Shown: positions 26,933 through 35,388 of the stretch, in pieces
Layout: each line of letters opens with the position of its first letter
Position numbering within the stretch: the stretch's first letter is position 1
DNA from: Candidatus Eremiobacteraceae bacterium
GTDB taxonomy: Bacteria; Vulcanimicrobiota; Vulcanimicrobiia; Eremiobacterales; Eremiobacteraceae
Length of the DNA stretch: 51,462 bases
NCBI GenBank assembly: GCA_036511855.1
Contig: DATCBN010000041.1
Span: forward strand, 1-51,462
Direction: 5' to 3'
Program-made: the position numbers and the translations under genes
Notes under the pieces: model-generated
Database searches by the model: none
Told to the model about the DNA's origin: nothing
What the model saw: only the letters and a program-made list of their open reading frames with translations

Positions 26933-28201
26933 GTGTCGTCAAAACCTCGAATGTCTGCGAAATCCCGAACTGTGATAGGGCCCGTGAGCATCGCTGAGGC
27001 GCTCGCGGCTATGGCGCGACATCCGCTCCGGAAGGCGGAACCGGAGACGGTGCCGGTGAGCGCCGCAGAGGGCAGAATCCTGGCGGCCGATGCCAGGGCG
27101 GCGGAGAACGCCCCTCCGTTCACGCGATCGTGCGTCGACGGTTTCGCGGTCATCGCGCAAGAAGTCGCGGGTGCGACGGAGCAGTTGCCGGTTCGCCTTA
27201 GAGTCGCCGGCGACGTGGCAATGGGCGCTGCCGCGCCGGCAATTCTCGAGAGCGGCACGAGTCTTCGCGTACCGACCGGCGGCGCGCTGCCGCCGCAGGC
27301 CGACGGCGTCGTCATGATCGAGGATGCACAAGACGACGGCGGCTTCGTCGTGATCCGCGACGGTGAAGGGGTTCGCGATCACGTCACCCTCGAAGGCGCC
27401 GATGTCCGCGCGGGCGACTTGCTGTGCGAGCGCGGCACAACGCTCAGTCCGGCAGCCATCGGCATGCTTGCCGCAGCCGGCGTCGCAGAGATCAGCGCGT
27501 ACCGCGCACCGCGGGTCGCCATTCTCGTGACCGGCGATGAATTGGTTCCGGCGGGTGTGCCGCTCGGACCCGGGCAGATCCGCGACAGCAATCGCGCCGC
27601 ATTGTGCGCTGCGTTGGCCGCGATGGGTTTCGCGCCGCGTCTGTATCCGCGCGTTCCCGACGATCGCGCCGCGTTCGACGCGGCCTTCGCGTTGGCCCTC
27701 GCAGAAAACGATGCGGTGGTGATCTCCGGCGGATCGAGTGTTGGCGAACGCGATTACACACCCGATGTCATCGACGCGGCCGGCCCTCCCGGCGTGATCG
27801 TCCACGGCATTCGCGCGAAACCCGGGAGGCCGGCGGTGCTCGCGGCGGTCGGCGACAAGCCGGTGATCGGTCTGCCCGGAAATCCGGTCTCCGCGCTCGT
27901 CGTTCTCGAAGCGATCGGCAAACCGATACTACTTCGGATGTTCGACATCACACGCGAGCCATTGACCTGGCGCGCGGAATTGAGCGAAGCGATCGACGTT
28001 TCGACCAATCTCGAACATCGCATTCCAGTACGATTGACCTCCGGTCCCACCGGATTGCGTGCGCAGCCGCTCATCGGCACGTCAGCGCATTCGCACATAC
28101 TGGGATTCGCGGATGGACTCATCGTCGTGCCGGAACGTGTCGGTCACTTGGCTGCCGGTACTCAAGTCGATGTGGTGCCGTTTTCAGCAACGCGACGATA
28201 A
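26933..28201 (+). CDS. moeA: Molybdopterin molybdenumtransferase MoeA
   Basis: This 422-residue protein inserts molybdate into adenylylated molybdopterin. Domain order is typical: an N-terminal region with VSIAEALAAMARHPL, the conserved PPFTRSCVDGFAV loop, PTGGALPPQADGVVMIE, then the MogA-like domain with VTGDELVPAG, GQIRDSN and SGGSSVGERDYT, and VIGLPGNPVSALV. The GTG at 26933 is chosen because GGAGG stands six bases upstream (26922-26926). An ATG at 26951 is possible but lacks a ribosome site. The aligned start of other MoeA proteins lies near residue 20 here. It pairs functionally with moaA (20133). Confidence 0.95.
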   Translation: MSSKPRMSAKSRTVIGPVSIAEALAAMARHPLRKAEPETVPVSAAEGRILAADARAAENAPPFTRSCVDGFAVIAQEVAGATEQLPVRLRVAGDVAMGAAAPAILESGTSLRVPTGGALPPQADGVVMIEDAQDDGGFVVIRDGEGVRDHVTLEGADVRAGDLLCERGTTLSPAAIGMLAAAGVAEISAYRAPRVAILVTGDELVPAGVPLGPGQIRDSNRAALCAALAAMGFAPRLYPRVPDDRAAFDAAFALALAENDAVVISGGSSVGERDYTPDVIDAAGPPGVIVHGIRAKPGRPAVLAAVGDKPVIGLPGNPVSALVVLEAIGKPILLRMFDITREPLTWRAELSEAIDVSTNLEHRIPVRLTSGPTGLRAQPLIGTSAHSHILGFADGLIVVPERVGHLAAGTQVDVVPFSATRR

Positions 28202-28281
28202 GGCGCGCGATTAGCCGGAGGCACATCGCAGCGGCGGCGAGAATAGATGCGCTCCTTACGCTATTGTAGGACGTAGGCCGG

Positions 28282-29040
28282 ATGCGTTTTGGCATTGTGT
28301 CGGACATTCACGCCAACCTCGAAGCTCTTGACGCCGTTCTCGCTGAGATCGATGCGGCCGAGGTCGACGCTTTGCTTTGCCTCGGCGACATCGTCGGCTA
28401 CGGACCAAACCCGAACGAATGCTGCGACCGCCTTCGCGGACGCAATTGCATCGCCATCGCGGGAAACCACGACGAAGCGGCCGTCTCGGGCAAAGGCGCA
28501 GAATATTTCAATCCGCTCGCGCACGAAGCGCTGGTTTGGACCCAAGAAACGCTGTCATCCGTTAACCGCGATTATCTCCAGGCGCTCGGGCGGGACCGCC
28601 GGTTCGACGGAGCGGCTGCGGGCGATCTAAAGGGCGGATTCGCGCTCGTTCACGGCGCGCCGGTGTTTCACTTCGATTACATCCTCGACGTCATGGACGC
28701 ACAGCGCGCCTTCGAACGCGTCGAGGCGCCGGTCACGTTCTTCGGGCACACGCACGTGGCCGAAGTCTACTATCAAGACCTCGAAGGACGGGCGTTTCAA
28801 CAAAAATTGCTGCACGGGGGGCGCATCGACTTGGCGCCGTCCTACCGTTACCTCATCAATCCGGGTAGCGTGGGCCAGCCCCGCGACCACAATCCTCAAG
28901 CATCGTATGCAGTGCTCGACACGGTCGCGAATGCCGTAGAAGTGCGGCGCGTCTCGTACGACGTCGGCGTCGTGCAGGAGCGAATCGAGCACGCGCATCT
29001 ACCGGCCCAGTTGGCCACCCGGTTGGCCACCGGCTACTGA
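28282..29040 (+). CDS. Metallophosphoesterase (calcineurin-like, YfcE/DHH-type phosphodiesterase)
   Basis: This 252-residue cytosolic phosphoesterase has all five metal-site motifs in order: SDIHANLEAL (D-x-H), LCLGDIVGYG (GD), AGNHDEA (GNHD), LVHGAPV and FFGHTHVAEVY (GH-x-H). It closely resembles the predicted phosphodiesterase group that acts on small phosphodiesters or nucleotides; the true substrate is unknown. Length is slightly above the YfcE norm. It is upstream of a run of RNA/quality-control genes (smpB, tilS), but spacing does not prove cotranscription. Confidence 0.92.
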   Translation: MRFGIVSDIHANLEALDAVLAEIDAAEVDALLCLGDIVGYGPNPNECCDRLRGRNCIAIAGNHDEAAVSGKGAEYFNPLAHEALVWTQETLSSVNRDYLQALGRDRRFDGAAAGDLKGGFALVHGAPVFHFDYILDVMDAQRAFERVEAPVTFFGHTHVAEVYYQDLEGRAFQQKLLHGGRIDLAPSYRYLINPGSVGQPRDHNPQASYAVLDTVANAVEVRRVSYDVGVVQERIEHAHLPAQLATRLATGY

Positions 29041-29072
29041 CGATTGCGCGCAAGCACAACGATGGCGGCGAC

Positions 29073-29483
29073 ATGAGCCCGCAACTGCAGGACGACCGGC
29101 GCTGTTTTGCGTGCGGTCCTGAAAACCCGAACGGATTGCACATGCAGTTCGAATACGGCGACGGTGTCGCGACCTGCACCGTCGAGCCGGGTCAGGCGTT
29201 CGCAGGATGGAGCAACATCATGCACGGCGGCATCGTGGCCACGCTTTTGGACGAGGCGATGGCGCACGCCACGCTCACGACCGGTGAGCGGGCGGTCACG
29301 GCGCGGCTCGAGGTGCGCTTCCGCAAACCAGTGCCGACGGGTGATTCGCTTGTGGTGGAAGGCCGCGTGACCGGACGGCGCGGACGCGTGCTCGAAGTTT
29401 CGGGTGTCCTGCGCGGCGCGGACGGCACGGTTTATGCCAACGCTCAGTCGCGGTTCGTCACGGAGCTTTCGCCGGATGGCTGA
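29073..29483 (+). CDS. PaaI-like hotdog-fold thioesterase
   Basis: This 136-residue hotdog-fold protein should hydrolyse acyl-CoA or aryl-CoA thioesters. It has the opening CFACGPENPNGLHMQFEYG, the active-site helix GWSNIMHGGIVATLLDEAMAHA and a late strand V.ARLEVRFRKPVPTGD. The Cys pair in CFACG is a family feature of a PaaI-related branch. ATG at 29073 is 33 bp after the phosphoesterase stop. Its last eight bases overlap the smpB start, so the two are coupled. Confidence 0.92.
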   Translation: MSPQLQDDRRCFACGPENPNGLHMQFEYGDGVATCTVEPGQAFAGWSNIMHGGIVATLLDEAMAHATLTTGERAVTARLEVRFRKPVPTGDSLVVEGRVTGRRGRVLEVSGVLRGADGTVYANAQSRFVTELSPDG

Positions 29484-29940
29484 GGAAACGGGCATCAAGC
29501 CGATCGCGGCAAACCGGCGCGCCTATCACGACTATTTCATCCTCGACAAATTCGAAGCCGGCATCGCGCTAACCGGTACTGAAGTCAAGAGTTTGCGCGT
29601 GAACGGGTGCTCGCTCGTGGACGGATACGCGAACATCAGGAACGGCGAAGTCTGGCTGCTCAACGTGCACGTGCCGCCATACCAACAGGGTTCGTTTTTT
29701 TCGCAGCACGAGGCGCGCCGCGATCGAAAGCTGCTTCTCCACAGCCGCGAGATCAAGCGCGCCGTGTCCGATCTTCAAGAAAAGGGATTGTCGCTCGTGC
29801 CGCTGCGCGTCTATTTCAAACGCGGCCTTGTCAAAGTGGAGCTCGGCCTAGGACGCGGGAAAAAACAATACGACAAACGCGAAGCCATCAAAGAACGCGA
29901 AGCGCGCCGGGAAGTCGAGCGCGTCGCCCGCCGCGCCTAA
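29476..29940 (+). CDS. smpB: SsrA-binding protein SmpB
   Basis: This 154-residue trans-translation factor partners tmRNA to rescue stalled ribosomes. Family motifs: the N-terminal ANRRAYHDYFILDKFEAGI, LTGTEVKSLR, GSFFSQHEARRDRKLLLHSREI, and the basic C-terminal tail GRGKKQYDKREAIKEREARR that enters the ribosomal A site. The ATG at 29476 overlaps the thioesterase stop and opens MAEETGIKPIA, the usual SmpB N-terminus. ssrA itself is not in the window. Confidence 0.97.
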   Translation: MAEETGIKPIAANRRAYHDYFILDKFEAGIALTGTEVKSLRVNGCSLVDGYANIRNGEVWLLNVHVPPYQQGSFFSQHEARRDRKLLLHSREIKRAVSDLQEKGLSLVPLRVYFKRGLVKVELGLGRGKKQYDKREAIKEREARREVERVARRA

Positions 29941-29992
29941 GGGCCGAGTTCCAAACAGCCTGCGCCGGAATAGGGCCGGCATCCGCCAAAGT

Positions 29993-31375
29993 ATGCGTAC
30001 CATGATGGCATCTTCCCCATCCGGCGCGATCGCAAATGCGTCAACTATTGCGGTCGCCTGCTCGGGCGGATCGGATAGCGCGGCTGCTCTGCTTGAAACG
30101 CGCAAGCTCGCGCCGCACGCCGACGTCGTCGCGTGCTACGTGGATCACGGCGTGCGCCCACGCGCTTCCATCGATCGCGATATCGCAGCCGTTCGCGCTC
30201 AGGCGATGGCGGTTGGCGCCCGCACGCTGGTCGCGCACCTTCACTTGCGCGCTACGGGTGCCGGCACTTCCGAGGCGGCGTTGCGCAAAGCGCGTTATGC
30301 CGCACTTACCGTGATGGCGAAGCGCGTCCGTGCTTCGCTGATCGTCACGGGCCACCACGGCGGCGACGTCGCCGAATGGGTCCTCATCGCGATGATGCGG
30401 GGGAGCGGCGTCGACGGGCTAGCCGTGATGCCCGAAAGCAGGCAAGTCGCGCGCGGCATCACGCTGGTGCGGCCGCTCTTGCGCGAGTCGAAATCCGGCT
30501 TAGCGGACGCCGTGCGCAGGATGCGTCTGCCCGTCTCCGTCGACGAAACGAACGCGCAGCCGCGCTATGCGCGCAATCTCGTGCGGTCATTTCTTGCAGC
30601 GTGGTCCGCGCGTGGCGCTGCACCCGACAAAACGCTGGCGAGATCCGCGCTGCTGTTGGCCGAAGACCGCGCGGAGCTGGATACGCTCGCGCGGACGGAA
30701 CTCGACCGCGCCCGTTCTCGCAAAGTCCGCGCAGCGCTCAACACGCCCGTGCTTCGCGTGCTGACGCCCGCGCTGCTGCGTCGAGTCGTAAGGATGATCG
30801 TCCGCGATACGGCGGGCACGCCGTTGGATTTTTCGTTGGCTCACTGTGACGCGATCGTTCGTGCGATTCGTGAGGGCCGCGGCGGCGAGTTCCACGCCGG
30901 CAACGCGAAAGTGGTCTTGTCCGCCGGCTTGCTCCGGGTCGCCCCGCGAGTACCCTGTAGGAGGGCGAGCATCGCTCGCCCAAAAAAAAGGGTGAGCGCT
31001 GCTCACCCTCCTACAAACGACGACGAAATCGGCGCGATCCATTCAGTCCGCTTGCGCGCTGCGTCGCTGCCCGCGTCGCCGAACTTCACGGTGAGGCTGT
31101 CGGTTCCAGGCGACACATGCGTGCCGTCGGGTCGCCGGAATCCCGTGTCGCTCGCTCGCTTCCTCGCCAAGGAGGGCATTCCGCGCGATCTGCGCGCGTC
31201 GGTGCCGCTCCTGTGCATCGACGGCCGAATCGCCGCCGCGCTCGGCGTTCGGATCATGGAACCGTTCACGCCCATCTGCGGAGAAGCGACCGTCGACGTC
31301 ACATGGAAGTCCGCCGCTCTATCGGGACAAGGCGGACTGACCGATATCTTCAATATGAAGCACTCGCCGCCGTGA
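29993..31375 (+). CDS. tilS: tRNA(Ile)-lysidine synthase TilS, with an in-frame repeat insertion
   Basis: This 460-residue enzyme makes lysidine at C34 of the AUA-reading tRNA-Ile. The ATP-pyrophosphatase loop SGGSDS is at residues 24-29; YVDHGVRP, AALRKARYAAL and ETNAQPRYARNLVR follow. The C-terminal substrate-recognition domain (about 365-425: VRLSVPGDTCVPSGRRNPVS) is present. Residues 322-341 are encoded by a 60-bp palindromic repeat that lies exactly in frame (see that entry); it falls in the linker before the C-terminal domain. Starts MRTMMASSPSG, though nearby ATGs are possible. The stop overlaps the hpt start (GTGA). Confidence 0.93.
   Translation: MRTMMASSPSGAIANASTIAVACSGGSDSAAALLETRKLAPHADVVACYVDHGVRPRASIDRDIAAVRAQAMAVGARTLVAHLHLRATGAGTSEAALRKARYAALTVMAKRVRASLIVTGHHGGDVAEWVLIAMMRGSGVDGLAVMPESRQVARGITLVRPLLRESKSGLADAVRRMRLPVSVDETNAQPRYARNLVRSFLAAWSARGAAPDKTLARSALLLAEDRAELDTLARTELDRARSRKVRAALNTPVLRVLTPALLRRVVRMIVRDTAGTPLDFSLAHCDAIVRAIREGRGGEFHAGNAKVVLSAGLLRVAPRVPCRRASIARPKKRVSAAHPPTNDDEIGAIHSVRLRAASLPASPNFTVRLSVPGDTCVPSGRRNPVSLARFLAKEGIPRDLRASVPLLCIDGRIAAALGVRIMEPFTPICGEATVDVTWKSAALSGQGGLTDIFNMKHSPP
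30956..31015. repeat. Palindromic repeat unit inside the tilS coding sequence
   Basis: The 60-bp unit begins TGTAGGAGGG and ends CCCTCCTACA as mirror-image outer arms. Inside are GGGCGAGC-ATC-GCTCGCCC and GGGTGAGC-GCT-GCTCACCC separated by a run of eight A, i.e. two family hairpins head to head. It is exactly 20 codons long and in phase with tilS, adding residues from CRRAS to HPPT with no stop. The same arms occur in intergenic copies elsewhere. Confidence 0.9.
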
Positions 31376-31929
31376 ACGTCACAGCACAGGAATCACTGCT
31401 GGGCGACGTGGTTTTCGACTCCAAACAAATTGCGAGCGCTGTCCAGCGTTTGGCTGCTGCCATCACTCGCGATTACGCCGGCGAGCCGATCATGCTCGTC
31501 GGAATTCTCAAGGGAGCTATCCTCTTCTATGCGGATCTGATGCGCGCGTTGGGCGCGCACCCGCTGACGTTGGACTTCATGGTCGTCAGCTCATATGGAA
31601 GCGGCCGCGACGGCGGCAAGGGCAACGTGCGCCTGCTCAAGGATCTCGATCAAAAACCCGCCGGCAAACACGTGCTGCTCGTCGAAGATATCGTCGACGA
31701 AGGGCTAACGCTCGAATACCTGTTGAACAACCTCCGCAGTCGCGAGCCGCGCACCTTACGCGCGGTCGCTTTGATGGATAAACCCTTTCACCGGATCGCG
31801 CCGGTGCCGATAGACTATATAGGGCTGACCGCGCCCGACGAATTCTTGGTAGGGTACGGTTTGGATTACCAAGAAGGCTTCAGAAATCTGCCTTATATTT
31901 GTAAGCTGAAACGCCCCCCCAAATCGTAG
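31372..31929 (+). CDS. hpt: Hypoxanthine phosphoribosyltransferase
   Basis: This 185-residue type I phosphoribosyltransferase salvages hypoxanthine (and probably guanine) to nucleotides. Motifs: VGILKGAILFYADLMRAL (PPi loop), VVSSYGSGRDGGKG flexible loop, the PRPP-binding VLLVEDIVDEGLTL (acidic pair Glu-Asp), and FLVGYGLDYQEGFRNLPYI near the C-terminus. The GTG at 31372 overlaps the tilS TGA (GTGA), so the pair is coupled. The order tilS-hpt-ftsH is common in bacteria and supports all three calls. Confidence 0.96.
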   Translation: MNVTAQESLLGDVVFDSKQIASAVQRLAAAITRDYAGEPIMLVGILKGAILFYADLMRALGAHPLTLDFMVVSSYGSGRDGGKGNVRLLKDLDQKPAGKHVLLVEDIVDEGLTLEYLLNNLRSREPRTLRAVALMDKPFHRIAPVPIDYIGLTAPDEFLVGYGLDYQEGFRNLPYICKLKRPPKS

Positions 31930-32034
31930 TGTACATAGCGGCCGCCTTCACGCGGCCAGGGGGCTCTGCGGCTCCAAAACGCCCGTCCCGCGCCGCGATA
32001 GGCCGGCGCAGAAGAATCATCAGGAGAACTTCCC

Positions 32035-33987
32035 TTGGCTAGAATCGGTCGCGCGATGGCATGGTGGGTGGGCATCGTGATCTTGCTGCTCCTCGTTTTT
32101 AGCTGGTATCAGCAAAACGGCAAGCAACAGCAGCAGCAGCCCGCCTACAGCGTCCTCATAACCCAGATCGCGACGAATCCCGCCAAATTCGCCAAGGTCG
32201 TGCTCAGCGACGGGCTCGCCACGGCCACGATGACCGACAACACGAAAGAGATCGTCAACACACCGCCGGGCAAGTCGGACCAACTTCAACAGCTGCTCGA
32301 CAAAAATCACATCTTGTACAGCTTCGATAATAACACCACCAACACGCTTGGTCTCCAAGTGCTCTTCAGCGTGATACCGGTGGTCGTGCTCGTGGCCATC
32401 ATCGTCTTCTTTCTCCGGCAGGCGCAGTCGGGCGGAAGCCAAGCGTTGTCGTTTGGACGAAGCCGTGCGAAGCTGCATTCGGAGAACCGTTCGAAGGTGA
32501 CGTTCGCCGATGTCGCCGGTGTCGACGAGGCTAAGGAAGAACTGGCCGAAGTCGTCGAGTTCCTCAAGTACCCGAAAAAATTTCAATCGCTGGGCGCGCG
32601 CATACCCAAGGGCCTGCTTCTGCTCGGGCCGCCGGGCAGCGGCAAGACCTTGCTGGCCCGCGCGATCGCCGGTGAGGCCGGCGTGCCGTTCTACAGCATC
32701 TCGGGATCCGATTTCGTCGAGATGTTCGTCGGTGTCGGCGCGTCGCGCGTGCGCGATCTGTTCGAACAGGCCAAGAAGACCGCGCCGTGCATCGTGTTCA
32801 TCGACGAGATCGATGCGGTCGGACGCCAGCGCGGCGCCGGCTTGGGCGGCGGCCACGACGAACGCGAACAGACGCTGAATCAATTGCTCGTCGAGATGGA
32901 CGGCTTCGATATGAACGCCGGCGTCATCCTGATCGCAGCCACCAACCGCCCAGACGTGCTCGACCCCGCTCTGCTGCGTCCTGGCCGGTTCGACCGGCAA
33001 GTCGTGGTCGACCGTGCCGACGTCGTCGGGCGCGCCCAGATACTCGCCGTGCACGCGCGCAACAAGCCGCTGGCTCAGGACGTCAAGCTGGAAGTGCTCG
33101 CTCGCCGCACGCCCGGTTTTTCCGGCGCGGACCTCGAGAATCTTTTGAACGAAGCGGCGCTGCTCGCCGCCCGGTCCAACAAGACCGCCATCGACATGAC
33201 CGATTGCGAAGAAGCCATCGATCGCGTCATCGCCGGCCCGCAACGCAAGAGCCGCATCATCTCACATCGTGAGAAAGAGATCGTGGCCTATCACGAAGGC
33301 GGCCACGCGCTTGTCGGCAAGATGCTGCCCAACGCCGACCCGCTGCATAAGATCACCATCATCCCGCGCGGCATGGCTCTCGGGATCACGATGCAGCTGC
33401 CTACCGAAGACCGCTACCTGATGTCGCGCGCTGAGATCATCGACCGGATCACGGTGCTCCTTGGCGGGCGCGTTGCCGAAGAGCTCATCTTTCACGAGTG
33501 CACGACCGGGGCGCAAGACGATTTTCAAAAGGCCACCAGCCTGGCGCGGAAGATGGTCATGGAGTTCGGCATGAGCGCGAAACTCGGCCCGCTCGCGCTC
33601 GGACGAAAACACGAACAAGTATTCCTCGGACGCGATTTCGCCGAAGAGCGCAACTATTCCGAAGAGGTCGCGGGTCAGATCGACACCGAGGTGCGCGCGA
33701 TCATCGACGCGTGCTACACCCACGCTTACCAATTGCTTGAAACGAACATCGACAAACTGCACCGCCTTGCCGAAGCGCTGCTCGACCGCGAGACGGTCGA
33801 GGCCGAAGAGGTCGACCGGCTGCTCTCCGATCCATCACCCAGCCCGATCGCAGCCGAGCAACCCCGGTCTGCCGACAAAGGGCGACCGATACCAGACGAG
33901 ATCGCGGCCGCCGCCGCGAAACCGCCGGACGAAAAGGCGCGCACAAAACCCGCGGGACTTCCGTTCCCGCCTCCCGAGCCCGCATAA
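32035..33987 (+). CDS. ftsH: ATP-dependent zinc metalloprotease FtsH
   Basis: This 650-residue membrane AAA protease has two transmembrane segments (about 11-24 and 106-126) flanking the periplasmic domain. The AAA core has Walker A GPPGSGKT (198-205), Walker B VFIDEID (about 255-261) and the second-region-of-homology [19 protein letters not shown]. The zinc site reads HEGGH (421-425), where FtsH usually has HEAGH; the metal ligands are intact, only the third residue differs. The third ligand is probably an acidic residue downstream of the motif. TTG at 32035 has AGGAG about seven bases upstream. The C-tail is Pro/Ala-rich. It lies directly after hpt, as in many bacteria. Confidence 0.97.
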   Translation: MARIGRAMAWWVGIVILLLLVFSWYQQNGKQQQQQPAYSVLITQIATNPAKFAKVVLSDGLATATMTDNTKEIVNTPPGKSDQLQQLLDKNHILYSFDNNTTNTLGLQVLFSVIPVVVLVAIIVFFLRQAQSGGSQALSFGRSRAKLHSENRSKVTFADVAGVDEAKEELAEVVEFLKYPKKFQSLGARIPKGLLLLGPPGSGKTLLARAIAGEAGVPFYSISGSDFVEMFVGVGASRVRDLFEQAKKTAPCIVFIDEIDAVGRQRGAGLGGGHDEREQTLNQLLVEMDGFDMNAGVILIAATNRPDVLDPALLRPGRFDRQVVVDRADVVGRAQILAVHARNKPLAQDVKLEVLARRTPGFSGADLENLLNEAALLAARSNKTAIDMTDCEEAIDRVIAGPQRKSRIISHREKEIVAYHEGGHALVGKMLPNADPLHKITIIPRGMALGITMQLPTEDRYLMSRAEIIDRITVLLGGRVAEELIFHECTTGAQDDFQKATSLARKMVMEFGMSAKLGPLALGRKHEQVFLGRDFAEERNYSEEVAGQIDTEVRAIIDACYTHAYQLLETNIDKLHRLAEALLDRETVEAEEVDRLLSDPSPSPIAAEQPRSADKGRPIPDEIAAAAAKPPDEKARTKPAGLPFPPPEPA

Positions 33988-34007
33988 TCCAACATCACGA
34001 GGATGGC

Positions 34008-35387
34008 ATGACGTATTCATCGCGCGGCGCCCTCGCCGCGCTTTTCTTCTCGACCTTGCTGCTAGCGGTCGCACAGATTCCGGCGGTCGCGGCGGGCGAT
34101 ACGGCTTCGCAATTGACCCAATCGGGCCAACGTCCGGATGGACTCACCTACCGCATCATCGGCGGCGGAGCGTCGCCGACCGAAGCGATCGAGATCTGGT
34201 TTCGTTGCCCAGCCGACGGCTACGATGGATCGCGGCCGGGTATCGCGCGTTTGGCGGCGCTTGCCATCGCCGACGACAACCGCGGCGGCGCGAGTCTGCG
34301 CGACATCGCAAACGCGAGCGGTGGTGAAGTCGCGATCCAAGTATTTCCCGCCGCGACCGAGATCGGCATCGTCGTTCCCGCCTATCTAGCGGGCGCGGTG
34401 CAAGACGCGATGCTGACGCGCATCTTCCATCCGTCGCTTGGCGATGATGCGATAAAGAGCGCGAAGCTGCGCATGGCGGAGCAATTATCGCTCGCCGGCG
34501 TCGAGCCCGACATCTATTTGCGCGAGCGGCTGTTCGCCTCGATCTTCGCGAACGGCCCCTATCGCGATTCCACATTCGGCACTGCCGCCACGCTTGACAA
34601 GATGTCGCTGACGGACGTCCAGGAGTATATCGCTGATGCGTTTCGGCCCGCCAACGCGATCGTCGCGAGCGCAGGGCTCGGCTCGATGGACGTATACGGC
34701 GCGATCGCGACCTCGAGCGCAACGACCGGTCAGAGCCAGCCGTTGCCGCACTCGAGCGTTCGGACGTCCTTCGAGCCTGTGGTCTTGCCCGTGGACTCGT
34801 CCACTTCGGTGAGAGCGGTCGCCCTCGGCTGGGTTGGTCCTCCGATCAGCGACCAACGAGCGGCCACGGCGATGGATTTTCTGTCCGACTATCTGATGCG
34901 CGACGGCTACGGCACGGCGGCGCTCGCGCTTGCGAAGGCGCAACCGGAGTCGGAGTTTGACGGCCAGTTCATCACGCTACAGGATCCAGGCATCATGTTC
35001 GTGGGCATGTGGGGGACTGGGCTCGATCGACGCGGCGCCGTTAGCGCGATCCGCGCGGCCGTTCAGCGCGTCGTCGACGCACCGCTTTCCGATGCGGATT
35101 TCGCGCGGGCGTCGATCGCCTTCCAGACGCATCTGCTGCACGATATGGATGGTCCGCAGCCGGTGGCCGACAACGTGGGCTGGTACTTCGCGCAAGGCGC
35201 CACGGCGTACACGCCGGTCGACATGATTTTCGGTACGGGCGGCTACGAGGCTGCGGCCCGGTCGTTGACGCCCGGATTCGTGCACGACATCGCACGCCGC
35301 TACCTCTCGCCGGAGCCGGCCGTGGTAACGTCACCCGATACCGGCGGCTCGATCGCCTGGATCGCCCCAAAACAAGGAGATCGTTGA
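34008..35387 (+). CDS. M16-family peptidase-like protein lacking zinc ligands
   Basis: This 459-residue protein has a Sec signal peptide (about 1-29) and an M16-type shape. Where the inverzincin HxxEH motif should stand (GIAHLLEH in active members), the sequence reads GIARLAALA, so all ligands are missing. Other M16 features remain: FGTAATLDKMSLTDVQEYIADAFRPANAIVA around 185-220 and the C-terminal repeat half. It is likely the inactive partner of a two-subunit complex, but its neighbour is inactive too (see next gene). It is 20 bp after ftsH. It ends with a TGA one base before the next GTG. Confidence 0.8.
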   Translation: MTYSSRGALAALFFSTLLLAVAQIPAVAAGDTASQLTQSGQRPDGLTYRIIGGGASPTEAIEIWFRCPADGYDGSRPGIARLAALAIADDNRGGASLRDIANASGGEVAIQVFPAATEIGIVVPAYLAGAVQDAMLTRIFHPSLGDDAIKSAKLRMAEQLSLAGVEPDIYLRERLFASIFANGPYRDSTFGTAATLDKMSLTDVQEYIADAFRPANAIVASAGLGSMDVYGAIATSSATTGQSQPLPHSSVRTSFEPVVLPVDSSTSVRAVALGWVGPPISDQRAATAMDFLSDYLMRDGYGTAALALAKAQPESEFDGQFITLQDPGIMFVGMWGTGLDRRGAVSAIRAAVQRVVDAPLSDADFARASIAFQTHLLHDMDGPQPVADNVGWYFAQGATAYTPVDMIFGTGGYEAAARSLTPGFVHDIARRYLSPEPAVVTSPDTGGSIAWIAPKQGDR

Positions 35388-35388
35388 C

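Noticed and set aside
31117-31371. N-terminal extension of hpt into tilS
   Set aside because: The extension is antisense-like Arg-rich sequence over the conserved TilS C-terminal domain; GTG at 31372 fits the coupled start.
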